A stretch of 64,000 nt of DNA from Salegentibacter agarivorans. Its GTDB lineage: Bacteria > Bacteroidota > Bacteroidia > Flavobacteriales > Flavobacteriaceae. Each line of letters opens with the position of its first letter. Position 1 is the first letter of the stretch. The stretch covers positions 93,924-157,923 of the forward strand of contig NZ_FOOH01000009.1 in the NCBI RefSeq assembly GCF_900113135.1, given 5' to 3'. The translations under genes were made by a program, and so were the position numbers. Shown here one piece after another: positions 1 through 11,128 of the stretch. The notes under the pieces are model-generated. The model was not told the DNA's origin. It ran no database searches and was given only the letters and a program-made list of their open reading frames with translations.

Positions 1-30
1 AGCCGTTTTTAGTAAAAATTGTATTTAATA

Positions 31-603
31 TTATCCAGCGGGAGAGAAAGGCACTTTAATATATTTATCGGCCCAACCCATTAATAGGTTTGCTCCTGCG
101 TCCCCTTCTTTCTGCTCTATGGCCATAGAGAAATTCTCAATTTTCTGGCTGGAATTTCTTACAGGCACTTTAATTCTTACGTAGTCTTGTTTGTCGGTAT
201 ATTCATAAGCTCCCCAGGTATGCGTGGATTGATTTAGGATAACAGTCCACTCTTTTTCGTCTGGAATAGTGTATAAAGTATAAGTACCTGCCTTTACAGT
301 TTCACCACCAATTTCCATGTCTTTGTAAAAAGTGATTTCGGTAGCTTCGTTAGCACCGGTTCTCCAAACTTCTCCGTAAGGCACCAGTTTACCAAAAATT
401 TCGCGATCCCGGGTTTGAGGTCGGCTGTAAATTACCCGCATAATTACCTCGTCTTTTTGATCGCGATGTATAATCATATCCATTGGGCTGGTATCTAATT
501 TCGGAAAATTAGGTCCGTTGGTATTTTCTGTTTCCTGGGCGTTTAAATCTTGGAATCCCAAAAATCCAATTAAACATAGCGTAGTTAAAAGTATTTTCTT
601 CAT
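31..603 (-). CDS. DUF2911 domain-containing secreted protein
   Basis: This 190-residue protein begins with a classic signal peptide (residues 1-22, hydrophobic core LLTTLCLIGFLGF, cleavage near NAQ), so it is exported. The rest matches the DUF2911 family of Bacteroidota, with the typical segments VIYSRPQTRDREIFG, PYGEVWRTGANEAT and GTYTLYTIP. No catalytic residues are known for the family and the function is unknown. It is transcribed away from asnB, and 246 bp of AT-rich DNA separate the two starts. Family assignment is firm; role is open. Confidence 0.85.
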   Translation of the reverse strand: MKKILLTTLCLIGFLGFQDLNAQETENTNGPNFPKLDTSPMDMIIHRDQKDEVIMRVIYSRPQTRDREIFGKLVPYGEVWRTGANEATEITFYKDMEIGGETVKAGTYTLYTIPDEKEWTVILNQSTHTWGAYEYTDKQDYVRIKVPVRNSSQKIENFSMAIEQKEGDAGANLLMGWADKYIKVPFSPAG

Positions 604-849
604 TGTGTTAGATTTTTAAGGTTAAAGATAGTTTACTGTTATTTCTTAAGGTGTTAAAGATTTATTTAGTTGCTGTTAAATTATTGAGTTTTTACAGATG
701 TAAAGTTTGAAAGTTTTTTAGGTATAATTTACTTACTTCTGAATCCTAATTTTCCAAAAATTATTTTCAGATTATACCAATATACTAATTTGTGTTTACA
801 TAATGTATTCTCTGGCGCATATTTGTATAGAATTAATAATGCAAATGTT
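604..849. other. Divergent intergenic region between DUF2911 gene and asnB
   Basis: This AT-rich region separates two divergent genes and must hold both promoters. I see no hairpin, repeat or further ORF in it that I can defend. Confidence 0.4.
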
Positions 850-2469
850 ATGTGTGGAATTTTAGCAGTAATCGGAAAACGATTATCAGAAGAAAAGATT
901 GGCGGGCTATCAAAAAGAATGTCGCACCGCGGTCCAGATGAAAGTGATGTGCATGTAACCGAAGAAGGGTATGTATTAAGTCACGAAAGATTGTCTATTG
1001 TAGATCTTGAAACCGGAAAACAACCTATCCAGGGTACTTCAACTGCCTGGATGATTCACAACGGCGAGATTTATAACCACCAGGCATTGCGAAATAATGA
1101 ATTGAAACATCATACTTTTAGAACCACAGGAGATTCAGAAGTAATTGTTCATTTATATGAAGAATTCGGTGTAGATTTTCTTAATAAATTAGATGGCGTA
1201 TTTTCTTTTGTAGTGGTAGATGGTAAAGATTTTATCGTAGCAAGAGATCCAATTGGGGTAAAGCCACTTTACTACGGAACAGATGATGAAGGTTCTATTT
1301 GGTTTGCCAGTGAAATGAAAACTTTGGTTGATCAATGTAGTAGTTTTGCAGCTTTTCCTCCCGGGCATTATTACACGCCTGAAACTGGTTTTGTAGAGTA
1401 TTACACGCCAGATTGGTTTGATTATAAAAAAGCAACGAAGGAATTAGATCTTTCAAAAATAAGAGAAAGTTTAATTGAAGCCACCCGTAAAAGATTAATG
1501 GCCGATGTTCCCCTGGGAGTTTTATTAAGCGGAGGTTTGGATTCTTCTTTAACCTCTTCTATCGCAGCAAGATTAATGAAAGACAGCGGCCAAAAATTAC
1601 ATTCTTTTTCAATAGGTTTAGATGAAACCGCGCCAGATTTAGTTGCAGCAAGAAAAGTTGCTAAATTTCTGGGCACCGAGCATAGCGAATTTCATTTTAC
1701 CGTAGAAGAAGGAATTGATATCCTTAAAAAACTGGTATGGCATTTAGAAACTTATGATGTTACTTCTATAAGGGCTAGCACCCCAATGTATTTTCTTTCA
1801 AAAGGAATTAAGGAGAAAGGCGTAAAAGTTGTTTTAAGTGGGGAAGGAGCCGATGAGATCTTTGGAGGTTACCTTTACTTTAAAAACGCACCTACGGCTG
1901 ATGATTTTCAGAAGGAAACTATAAGAAGAGTGCAAAGATTGGCTACTGCAGATTGCCTAAGAGCAGATAAATCTACAATGGCCCACGGGCTGGAAGCAAG
2001 GGTTCCATTTTTAGATAAAGCATTCTTAAAAACAGCAATGGAAACTGAAGCTGTGCATAAACTGCCAAAAACCTATGATGGCGTTGAGAAATATATTCTT
2101 AGAAAAGCTTTTGATACTCCAGAGCAGCCATTTTTACCAGACGAGGTTTTATGGCGGCAAAAGGAACAATTTAGTGATGGTGTTGGTTACAGCTGGATAG
2201 ACGAGTTGATTGCCTACGCTTCAGCCAAAGTTAGTGATGAGCAAATGGCAAAGGCTTCAGAGAAGTATCCTTACAACACACCGGCTACTAAAGAAGCATA
2301 TTTCTATAGAGAAATATTCCACAGTCATTTCCCGCAGGAAAATGCTGCAAAAACAGTAAAAAGATGGATTCCGAAATGGCAGGAAGACCTTGATCCAAGC
2401 GGAAGAGCAAACACTTCTCACGTAGCAACAAATGCTAAAAAACAGCTTGAGGAATTAGCCCAAATATAG
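850..2469 (+). CDS. asnB: Asparagine synthase B (glutamine-hydrolysing)
   Basis: AsnB converts aspartate, glutamine and ATP to asparagine in the cytoplasm. I chose the ATG at 850 because it gives Met-Cys-Gly-Ile, which places the catalytic N-terminal cysteine of class-II glutamine amidotransferases at position 2; an in-frame TTG at 790 would bury it. Visible motifs are SHRGPDES, HERLSIVDL and NGEIYNH in the glutaminase domain, and the PP-loop SGGLDSS at about residues 227-233 followed by LSGEGADEIFGGY in the synthetase domain. The length of 539 residues is normal. A hairpin terminator follows the gene. Confidence 0.96.
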   Translation: MCGILAVIGKRLSEEKIGGLSKRMSHRGPDESDVHVTEEGYVLSHERLSIVDLETGKQPIQGTSTAWMIHNGEIYNHQALRNNELKHHTFRTTGDSEVIVHLYEEFGVDFLNKLDGVFSFVVVDGKDFIVARDPIGVKPLYYGTDDEGSIWFASEMKTLVDQCSSFAAFPPGHYYTPETGFVEYYTPDWFDYKKATKELDLSKIRESLIEATRKRLMADVPLGVLLSGGLDSSLTSSIAARLMKDSGQKLHSFSIGLDETAPDLVAARKVAKFLGTEHSEFHFTVEEGIDILKKLVWHLETYDVTSIRASTPMYFLSKGIKEKGVKVVLSGEGADEIFGGYLYFKNAPTADDFQKETIRRVQRLATADCLRADKSTMAHGLEARVPFLDKAFLKTAMETEAVHKLPKTYDGVEKYILRKAFDTPEQPFLPDEVLWRQKEQFSDGVGYSWIDELIAYASAKVSDEQMAKASEKYPYNTPATKEAYFYREIFHSHFPQENAAKTVKRWIPKWQEDLDPSGRANTSHVATNAKKQLEELAQI

Positions 2470-2493
2470 AGTAAACAATCGTGTGGTTTGTTA

Positions 2494-2539
2494 TGCCCGA
2501 AATGCAGCTTTTATTTTGCTGTATTTTGGGCTTTTTTTT
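2494..2539 (+). terminator. Rho-independent terminator after asnB
   Basis: Arms with GCCC, AAA and CAG on the left pair with CTG, TTT and GGGC on the right around a T-rich loop. A run of eight T follows. Confidence 0.75.
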
Positions 2540-2605
2540 GCACAAATTGTTAATAACTTAAAACCCTTGTCAAGCTTCTTAGCCTATTAAAAATGTGCGT
2601 TTTGT

Positions 2606-2613
2606 TATATTTG
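2606..2613 (+). promoter_or_regulatory. Candidate -7 box for gyrB
   Basis: TATATTTG matches the Bacteroidota -7 consensus TAnnTTTG and lies 40 bp before the gyrB start. A TTG about 26 bp upstream could be the -33 element, but that spacing is slightly long. Confidence 0.45.
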
Positions 2614-2640
2614 TTCGTTATTCAAAATAGACGAATTTAA

Positions 2641-4593
<1,953 letters not shown>

Positions 4594-4613
4594 TTGAGAA
4601 TATTTTGAAAAGG

Positions 4614-4644
4614 AAAACCCGTAAGTGAGCTTACGGGTTTTTTT
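4614..4644 (+). terminator. Rho-independent terminator after gyrB
   Basis: A perfect 8-bp stem (CCCGTAAG/CTTACGGG) with loop TGAG is followed by seven T. Confidence 0.9.
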
Positions 4645-4716
4645 ATGATTTTTTTAAACTTGTTTTAGGAGTGCTTTTTTTATTATTTTTACCGCCTAAC
4701 TTAACACCTACTTATT

Positions 4717-5712
4717 TTGAAATTTCAAGCTAAATACCTCATTCTATTTATTTTATTTTCAGTTAATTCCTACGCTCAGGAGGGCGATGTTACAAAATTC
4801 GCAAATGAGATGCTGTATATTGCGGATGAATTTGCAGGACCTGCAGCCGAAGGGGTTGCTTATCAGGCCGGGGCCGGTTGGTTTACTTCAGCAACTGCTT
4901 TAAAACCATGGAAAGTAGAGATTTCCTTTCAGGGGAATGCTTTATTTGTTCCTTCTAACAGGCAATCTTTTACAATATCAAATGGTGATCTTGCGGGTGT
5001 TCACGAGAGCGGTGGTCCAATTTTGAGTCTTAAAGGAGATGAAAGTAATGCTGTAGTACCTACAGCCTTTGGTGGAGAAACTGATGTTTATTTTGAAGGA
5101 ACTTTATTAGGAGAATCTTTTGAATTTCAGGCTCTCGAAGGCGTGAATAAAAGTGTGGTAGCATATCCTTTTGTTCAGGCTAATGTAGGTTTACCTTATG
5201 AAACAGAATTTTCGGCAAGATTTTTACCTCAGTTAACTGTAGATGGAGTAGCTATCACAACTTATGGTGCTGGAGTAAAACATAATTTCTCGCAATATTT
5301 TAAATTTAATAATGAAGAAGACTTTCAAGCCGCTGCTATAATCGCTTACAGTAAATTTGATGTAGAGTATGAATTTAGTCCTGTAAATATAGATAACGTA
5401 GTAAACTTGAATTTGGTTAACGTAAACTCTAACCTATGGATGGCATCAGTTATGGGATCTAAATTGTACGGCGATAGTTTTGAAGTTTTTGGAGCTTTAG
5501 GAGCAACAAACTCAAGCTTTAATTACGCAATGGGCGGTTCGGGGGTTGCTTTAGGGCCAATTAATTCGGCACTACGCGGTTTAGATCAAAGTCAGGCGCA
5601 ATTTAAAGCCGATTTAGGTTTTAATTTGTATTTCGACCGTTTTAAGATTAGTACAATGGCAACTGCCGGGAAGTTTTTTCATCTTAATGCCGGTATGCAT
5701 TTCAGAATATAA
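4717..5712 (+). CDS. DUF6588 family secreted or outer-membrane protein
   Basis: The 331-residue protein starts with a signal peptide (FQAKYLILFILFSVNSYAQ, cleavage after the Ala). A TTG at 4717 is the only start that keeps it. The body has alternating hydrophobic strands and the segments GAGWFTSATALKPWKVE and GVKHNFSQY, as in DUF6588 proteins of Flavobacteriia, which look like small outer-membrane beta-barrels. I see no catalytic motif. It lies alone between the gyrB terminator and mdh. Family call is likely, function unknown. Confidence 0.75.
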   Translation: MKFQAKYLILFILFSVNSYAQEGDVTKFANEMLYIADEFAGPAAEGVAYQAGAGWFTSATALKPWKVEISFQGNALFVPSNRQSFTISNGDLAGVHESGGPILSLKGDESNAVVPTAFGGETDVYFEGTLLGESFEFQALEGVNKSVVAYPFVQANVGLPYETEFSARFLPQLTVDGVAITTYGAGVKHNFSQYFKFNNEEDFQAAAIIAYSKFDVEYEFSPVNIDNVVNLNLVNVNSNLWMASVMGSKLYGDSFEVFGALGATNSSFNYAMGGSGVALGPINSALRGLDQSQAQFKADLGFNLYFDRFKISTMATAGKFFHLNAGMHFRI

Positions 5713-5803
5713 AACCCATAGTTTTAACCATATCTTATAGTAATACTATATCAATATTCGTATTTTTGGAATCAAATATTAATCGATTTAAATAAAATAT
5801 AAG

Positions 5804-6730
5804 ATGAAAGTTACTATAGTAGGAGCAGGTGCCGTGGGTGCCAGTTGTGCAGAATATGTAGCCATTAAAGATTTTGCTTCAGAAGTGGTTTTACTCGATA
5901 TTAAAGAAGGAGTAGCCGAAGGGAAAGCAATGGATTTAATGCAAACCGCAACCTTAAACGGTTTTGATACTAAAATTACAGGAACTACAAACGATTATTC
6001 TAAAACTGCAGGCAGTGATGTGGCAGTAATTACCAGTGGTATTCCGCGTAAACCGGGAATGACACGTGAGGAACTAATAGGAATAAACGCCGGGATCGTA
6101 AAAGAAGTTTCTTCAAACCTTATTAAGCATTCTCCAAATGTGACCTTAATCGTGGTAAGTAATCCTATGGATACTATGACTTACCTTGTGCATAAAACTA
6201 CCGGACTTCCAAAGAGCAAAATTATTGGAATGGGTGGAGCTTTAGATAGCGCCCGTTTTAAATATAGATTGAGTGAAGCTTTGGAATGCCCACCATCAGA
6301 TGTTGATGGAATGGTAATTGGAGGTCACAGTGATACCGGGATGGTGCCACTTACAAGATTGGCAACAAGAAATTCGGTTCCTGTTTCAGCATTTTTATCT
6401 GAAGATCGTTTAAACCAGGTTTCAGAAGATACTAAAGTTGGTGGAGCAACCCTAACTAAGTTATTAGGAACCAGTGCCTGGTATGCACCTGGAGCTGCAG
6501 TTTCGGCTTTGGTTCAGGCTATTGCTTGCGATCAGAAAAAGATGTTCCCATGCTCGGCAATGTTAGAAGGAGAGTACGGATTAAATGATATTTGTATAGG
6601 TGTACCTGCAATTCTTGGAAAAGACGGACTTGAGAAAATTGTTGAGATCGAGCTTGATGATACAGAGTCTAATAAAATTAAAGAAAGTGCAGAGGGTGTG
6701 AATAAAACCAATGCCCTATTAGAACTATAA
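5804..6730 (+). CDS. mdh: Malate dehydrogenase
   Basis: Mdh interconverts malate and oxaloacetate with NAD in the TCA cycle. The 308-residue protein opens with the Rossmann motif GAGAVGASC, followed by VLLDIKEGVAEGKAMD, which indicates NAD rather than NADP preference. It carries the substrate-binding arginine in SGIPRKPGMTR, the LDSARFKYRL helix and the catalytic His in GGHSDTG near residue 173. The length and the MKVTIVGAG start fit the LDH-like malate dehydrogenases of Bacteroidota. A strong terminator follows. Confidence 0.95.
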   Translation: MKVTIVGAGAVGASCAEYVAIKDFASEVVLLDIKEGVAEGKAMDLMQTATLNGFDTKITGTTNDYSKTAGSDVAVITSGIPRKPGMTREELIGINAGIVKEVSSNLIKHSPNVTLIVVSNPMDTMTYLVHKTTGLPKSKIIGMGGALDSARFKYRLSEALECPPSDVDGMVIGGHSDTGMVPLTRLATRNSVPVSAFLSEDRLNQVSEDTKVGGATLTKLLGTSAWYAPGAAVSALVQAIACDQKKMFPCSAMLEGEYGLNDICIGVPAILGKDGLEKIVEIELDDTESNKIKESAEGVNKTNALLEL

Positions 6731-6755
6731 GTAGTTTTAAACTTGAATATATGTT

Positions 6756-6787
6756 AAAAAAGGCCGCAGAATTTGCGGCCTTTTTTA
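6756..6787 (+). terminator. Rho-independent terminator after mdh
   Basis: The stem GGCCGCA/TGCGGCC is flanked by an A-run on the left and six T on the right, so it may act in both directions. Confidence 0.9.
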
Positions 6788-6817
6788 TGTTTAAAAGTTA
6801 AATTATTCAAAAAAAAA

Positions 6818-6851
6818 TTGTTGGCATTTCATTTTTGAAACCCTATATTTG
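6818..6851 (+). promoter_or_regulatory. Bacteroidota-type promoter of secDF
   Basis: A TTG (two in tandem at 6818-6823) is followed, 20 bp on, by TATATTTG at 6844-6851, which fits the -33/-7 consensus well. The secDF start is 44 bp downstream. Confidence 0.6.
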
Positions 6852-6894
6852 TCCGTTTTTAAAATCGACCTAATTAATTATAACTTAAGGAATA

Positions 6895-9800
6895 ATGCAG
6901 AACAAAGGACTGATTAAGGTTTTTGCAATTTTATTTGGGCTGGTATGTATATATCAGTTGTCTTTTACTTTTATTACCAATAATGTAGAAAGTGAAGCTG
7001 AAGATTTTGCCAGGCAAAGAATTAGCGAAAATGTAGAAGATTACTCGGCGTTGAGAGATGCTGAAGAAGAAAGGTATCTGGATTCGGTAGCGAATAATGA
7101 GGTAATTGCCGGTATCACATACAGTGACGCGAAAGACAAGGAGCTAAATAAAGGCCTTGACCTTAAAGGAGGAATTAACGTAATTCTTCAAATTTCGGTT
7201 AAAGATATTCTTGCCGGACTAGCGAATAATACCGACGATCCTGCTTTTAACCAGGCCATTGCTGAAGCTGATGCAGCTGCAACAGATAGCCAGGACGATT
7301 ATATTGATCTTTTCTTTGAAGCTTTTAATAGTATTCCAGATGCTAAACTGGCATCTCCAGATATTTTTGCTAATAAAACCTTAAGTGACGAGATTAATTT
7401 TGATATGTCTAATGACGAGGTTGAAACCGTTATTAGAAGAAAAGTTGATGAGTCTATTACTTCTGCTTTTGAAGTATTGAGAAAACGTATTGATAAGTTT
7501 GGGGTAACCCAACCAAATATTCAGCGTTTAGGAAATTCAGGAAGAATTCTTGTTGAATTACCAGGTGCCAAAGATATTAATCGTGTACAAGGTTTGCTGC
7601 AGAGTACTGCACAACTTGAATTCTGGCACGTATATAAAAATACTGAATTAGGGAACTTCCTTGCTCAGGCTAATAATGTTCTTAAAAACGTTGTAGATAA
7701 AGAAAGTGAGCAAGCAGAAACTCAAGCTGATACTACGGCTGCTGCCGATAGTGATATTGATGAACTTCTTGCTGAAAGTGAAGATACTACAGATGTAGCT
7801 ACAGGAAACAATCCTTTATTTGAATTAGTGCAAAGTCCAGGCTTCCAGGGAGGTCCTGTAATTGCATATTTTTCTGTACAGGATACCGCAAAAGTTAATA
7901 ACTACCTTGAAATGTCTCAGGTAAGATCTATTCTTCCTGCCGAGCAACGTTACGCTAAATTTGCCTGGGGAATCCCGGAAGATGAAGAAGGTGTAGTTGG
8001 TCTTTATGCATTAAAAGGAAACCGTAACATGGAGCCGCCTCTTAGTGGTGATGTGATTACAGATGCTCAACAAACTTATGACCAAATGGGTCGTGTTGCA
8101 GTATCTATGCAAATGGACGGAAGAGGAGCTAAGGTATGGGAAGAAATGACCGGTCAGGCTTCAACCCAACAGAGCAATATAGCTATTGTTTTAGATAATA
8201 CTGTTTATTCGGCTCCAGGTGTTTCAACCGGGCCTATTTCAGGTGGAAGAAGTGAAATTAGTGGAGATTTTAGCATAACCGAAGGTCAGGATTTAGCCAA
8301 CGTGCTTAGAGCTGGTAAACTTCCGGCTTCCGCAGATATTATCCAAAGTGAAATTGTTGGACCAAGTTTAGGTCAGGAAGCTATAGACAGCGGGATTTGG
8401 TCTTTCGGGATCGCCCTCGTTTTTGTATTGATATGGATGGTATTTTACTATGGTAAGGCCGGTCTTTTTGCCGATGTTGCCCTTGCTGTAAACATCTTAT
8501 TTATCTTCGGAATTCTTGCCGGTTTAGGTGCCGTGTTAACATTACCTGGTATTGCCGGTATTGTATTAACTATTGGTATCTCGGTAGATGCAAACGTACT
8601 TATCTTTGAAAGAATCCGGGAAGAGCTTGCTAAAGGAAAAATGCAGAAAGATGCGATTAAAGATGGATTCAACAATGCACTTTCTTCAATTTTAGATGCC
8701 AACATTACTACCGGTTTAACTGGTTTTATTCTATTAATTTTAGGAACAGGACCAATTAAAGGTTTTGCTACTACTTTATTAATAGGTATCGCAACTTCGT
8801 TATTTACCGCAATTTTCATTACCAGGTTATTTATTGATGGTTATGGTAAAAACGGAAAATCTTTAGAATTCGCAACCGGCGCTACCAAAAACCTTTTCAG
8901 AAATGTAAAAATTGACTGGCTTGGGAAACGTAAGGTAGCTTATGTAATCTCCGGAATTTTAATTATTCTAAGTGTTGGTTCTTTATTAGTACAGGGATTA
9001 AACCAGGGGGTTGATTTTGTTGGAGGTAGAACTTACACTGTTCGTTTTGATCAGGATGTGAATCCTACCGATGTTGAACAGGATCTTATCGCTGAATTTG
9101 GAAGTGCCGAAGCAAAAACTTTCGGGCCAAATAATCAGCTAAAGATAACTACAAAATATAAAGTAGATGAAGAGAGCACTGAAGTAGATAACGAGATTCA
9201 ACAATCTATGTTTGATGCTTTACAATCTTACCTTCCGCAGGATCTTACTTTTGATGAATTTACTACAGGTGGAGCTGGGAAAGATATTGGTATTATGCAG
9301 TCTATGAAAGTAGGTCCAACTATCGCCGATGATATTAAGAACGACTCTTTCTGGGCTATCTTAGGATCACTAGTGGTAATATTCCTTTATATCTTATTAC
9401 GATTTAGAAAATGGCAGTTTAGTATTGGTGCCGTAGCCGCAGTAGCTCACGATGTTATTATTGTATTGGGTATTTTCTCTTTACTCTACAAAGTGATGCC
9501 ATTTAGTATGGAAATTAACCAGGCATTTATCGCTGCAATCCTTACGGTAATTGGTTACTCATTAAACGATACCGTGGTTGTATTTGATAGGATTAGAGAA
9601 TTTGTAAACGAGCATACCAGCTGGCCATTAGGCAGAACGGTAAACAGCGCTTTAGATAGTACTATTAGCCGTACGTTGAATACCTCGCTTACTACCTTGA
9701 TCGTTTTACTTGCCATCTTCATTTTTGGTGGAGAGAGCATTAGAGGCTTTATGTTTGCCTTGATCATTGGTGTGATTGTAGGTACTTATTCCTCTTTATT

Positions 9801-9897
9801 TATCGCAACACCTGTTATGTTTGACAGTGTGACCGATAAATCTAAGATCGAAAAGAAGAAGAAAATTGAAGAAGATTCTGAAGCAACTACTGCTTAA
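6895..9897 (+). CDS. secDF: Fused protein translocase subunit SecDF
   Basis: SecDF is an inner-membrane RND-type proton-driven motor that helps pull proteins through SecYEG. The 1000-residue chain fuses SecD (TM1 near residues 8-27, a large periplasmic domain, then a five-TM block with DANVLIFERIREE near residue 565) to SecF (second half, with NDTVVVFDRIRE near residue 890). The fusion is normal in Bacteroidota. The SecD periplasmic part contains an acidic low-complexity insert around residues 265-300. The gene is monocistronic, between its own promoter and terminator. Confidence 0.97.
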   Translation: MQNKGLIKVFAILFGLVCIYQLSFTFITNNVESEAEDFARQRISENVEDYSALRDAEEERYLDSVANNEVIAGITYSDAKDKELNKGLDLKGGINVILQISVKDILAGLANNTDDPAFNQAIAEADAAATDSQDDYIDLFFEAFNSIPDAKLASPDIFANKTLSDEINFDMSNDEVETVIRRKVDESITSAFEVLRKRIDKFGVTQPNIQRLGNSGRILVELPGAKDINRVQGLLQSTAQLEFWHVYKNTELGNFLAQANNVLKNVVDKESEQAETQADTTAAADSDIDELLAESEDTTDVATGNNPLFELVQSPGFQGGPVIAYFSVQDTAKVNNYLEMSQVRSILPAEQRYAKFAWGIPEDEEGVVGLYALKGNRNMEPPLSGDVITDAQQTYDQMGRVAVSMQMDGRGAKVWEEMTGQASTQQSNIAIVLDNTVYSAPGVSTGPISGGRSEISGDFSITEGQDLANVLRAGKLPASADIIQSEIVGPSLGQEAIDSGIWSFGIALVFVLIWMVFYYGKAGLFADVALAVNILFIFGILAGLGAVLTLPGIAGIVLTIGISVDANVLIFERIREELAKGKMQKDAIKDGFNNALSSILDANITTGLTGFILLILGTGPIKGFATTLLIGIATSLFTAIFITRLFIDGYGKNGKSLEFATGATKNLFRNVKIDWLGKRKVAYVISGILIILSVGSLLVQGLNQGVDFVGGRTYTVRFDQDVNPTDVEQDLIAEFGSAEAKTFGPNNQLKITTKYKVDEESTEVDNEIQQSMFDALQSYLPQDLTFDEFTTGGAGKDIGIMQSMKVGPTIADDIKNDSFWAILGSLVVIFLYILLRFRKWQFSIGAVAAVAHDVIIVLGIFSLLYKVMPFSMEINQAFIAAILTVIGYSLNDTVVVFDRIREFVNEHTSWPLGRTVNSALDSTISRTLNTSLTTLIVLLAIFIFGGESIRGFMFALIIGVIVGTYSSLFIATPVMFDSVTDKSKIEKKKKIEEDSEATTA

Positions 9898-9921
9898 GAT
9901 TTCTTTGGAAATAGATAAACT

Positions 9922-9951
9922 AAAAAGCGCTCCAAATGGGGCGCTTTTTTT
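9922..9951 (+). terminator. Rho-independent terminator after secDF
   Basis: AAAAAGCGC and GCGCTTTTTTT flank a short loop containing CCAAATGG, followed by T residues. Confidence 0.85.
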
Positions 9952-10039
9952 ATGGCTTGGTTTTGTTGAAATGGGGTTTTTGATTGCATAAACCTTAACG
10001 CCTTGAAATTGGGAAATCCAAGTGCAATTTTTTTATTCT

Positions 10040-10062
10040 AAAGTTCTAAATTAGAGAACTTT
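10040..10062. promoter_or_regulatory. Candidate operator of higBA
   Basis: AAAGTTCT and AGAACTTT form a perfect 8-bp dyad with a 7-bp spacer, 28 bp before higB. Type II antitoxins usually bind such a dyad to autoregulate, so HigA is the likely ligand (inference). Confidence 0.55.
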
Positions 10063-10089
10063 AATTATCTTTATTTTAGATTTTTTAAA

Positions 10090-10386
10090 ATGAAGAGAAT
10101 AGTTTCAAAAAAGACATTGAGAGAATTCTGGGAAAAGCATTCTGAATCAGAGCAATATTTAAAGACCTGGCATGAAACAGCTAAAAGTTGCAATTGGAGT
10201 TCTCCAAATGATGCAAAGAAAACTTATATAAATGCTTGCATTTTAAAAGATAATAGAGTTGTTTTCAATATTAAAGGAAACTCATATAGATTAATTGTGA
10301 AATTCAACTATGAAAGACAGTGGGCCTTTATAAGATTTGTTGGAACACATGCAGAATATGATAAAATAGATGCTAACACAATTTAA
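10090..10386 (+). CDS. higB: HigB-family toxin (RelE-like mRNA interferase)
   Basis: This 98-residue protein matches the HigB toxin family, which cleaves mRNA on the ribosome. Recognisable segments are the N-terminal LREFWEKH, the central WSSPNDAKKTY, VFNIKGNSYRLIVKFNYERQ and the C-terminal FVGTHAEYDKID. The toxin precedes the antitoxin, as in other hig modules, with 11 bp between them. A dyad upstream is a probable autoregulatory site. Confidence 0.9.
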   Translation: MKRIVSKKTLREFWEKHSESEQYLKTWHETAKSCNWSSPNDAKKTYINACILKDNRVVFNIKGNSYRLIVKFNYERQWAFIRFVGTHAEYDKIDANTI

Positions 10387-10397
10387 AAATTAGAGCT

Positions 10398-10766
10398 ATG
10401 AGAATTAAACCTTTAAAAAACGAAGAGGATTACGAGAAAGCTTTAGAAAGGCTAGACGTAATATTTGATGCTCCAACTGATTCTGAGGAGGGGGATGAAG
10501 CGGAGATCCTTTCTATGATGATTAATAATTACGAAAATGAACATTATCCAATTGATGCTCCTGATCCTATTGAAGCGATAAAAATCAGAATGGAAGAAAT
10601 GAATCTAAAACAAAAAGATTTAGTTGGAGTTATTGGAGGAAAAAGTAGAGTTTCAGAAATCCTGAATAAAAAGAAAAGATTGACAGTAGATATGATTAGA
10701 GAGCTTGAAGGAATTCTACATATTTCTGCTTCTGTTTTAGTATCAAATTACCAGTTAACGAAATAA
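10398..10766 (+). CDS. higA: HigA-family antitoxin with helix-turn-helix
   Basis: The 122-residue protein pairs with the preceding HigB toxin. Its N-terminal half is acidic (DAPTDSEEGDEAEILS), likely the toxin-binding part. Its C-terminal half is an XRE-like helix-turn-helix (MEEMNLKQKDLVGVIGGKSRVSEIL, about residues 67-92, then KKKRLTVDMIREL). It would neutralise HigB and repress the operon. Confidence 0.9.
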   Translation: MRIKPLKNEEDYEKALERLDVIFDAPTDSEEGDEAEILSMMINNYENEHYPIDAPDPIEAIKIRMEEMNLKQKDLVGVIGGKSRVSEILNKKKRLTVDMIRELEGILHISASVLVSNYQLTK

Positions 10767-10959
10767 AAAACCTGCATAGAACAACGGTTCGCTACAAATA
10801 GGTGGCAGCGATAGGAAGAAAATAGTTAACTTGATGAAGAAACCAATATTAAGTCGACAAATCTGCGTTCCCTTACTCCCAACTGCCAATAACCGGGATC
10901 ATTCAGTGATAGATCAAAACAAAAAACTACAAAAGATTATAAAAAATCCCTGTGCTAAA

Positions 10960-11050
10960 CTAATTCAGTAAATGAAATATTTAGCTTTAAAACTGAATCT
11001 ATCCTTTAAGTATTTATCTTATCACCAACTTCAATATTCCAGTGGTCGGC
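10960..11050. repeat. Direct repeat, left copy (degraded DUF192 3' end)
   Basis: This segment repeats 11717-11807 in the same orientation. The first 34 nt differ at a single position, and a second block of 19 nt (CCAACTTCAATATTCCAGT) is identical; the middle has diverged. The two copies bracket parDE. Confidence 0.85.
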
Positions 11051-11056
11051 AAAACC
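11006..11056 (-). pseudogene. Remnant of a DUF192 C-terminus
   Basis: Read on the minus strand, this fragment encodes GFADHWNIEVGDKINT and then a stop, against GLADDWNIEVGDKIDFERVD at the end of the intact DUF192 gene at 11751. An in-frame stop lies just upstream and no start is present, so it is a fragment. It is a divergent copy rather than an exact duplicate. Confidence 0.7.
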
Positions 11057-11087
11057 AATTTATTACTTAAAATAAAAAATTTGCTTC

Positions 11088-11116
11088 TGATGTAAATATG
11101 GTGCAATTTTACATCA
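11088..11116. promoter_or_regulatory. Candidate operator of parDE
   Basis: TGATGTAAA and TTTACATCA form a perfect 9-bp dyad with an 11-bp spacer, ending 12 bp before the antitoxin start. It is a likely ParD binding site for autoregulation. Confidence 0.6.
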
Positions 11117-11128
11117 AAAGGAATTATT

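Larger units (their letters stand above)
10767..11087. other. Intergenic segment between two toxin-antitoxin modules
   Basis: No intact gene lies here. It holds GGTGGCAGC at 10801 and ACTGCCAATAAC at 10882-10893, which form a weak GGCAG/CTGCC inverted pair around about 75 bp. From 10960 it holds a decayed copy of the 3' end of the DUF192 gene, described separately. Confidence 0.6.
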
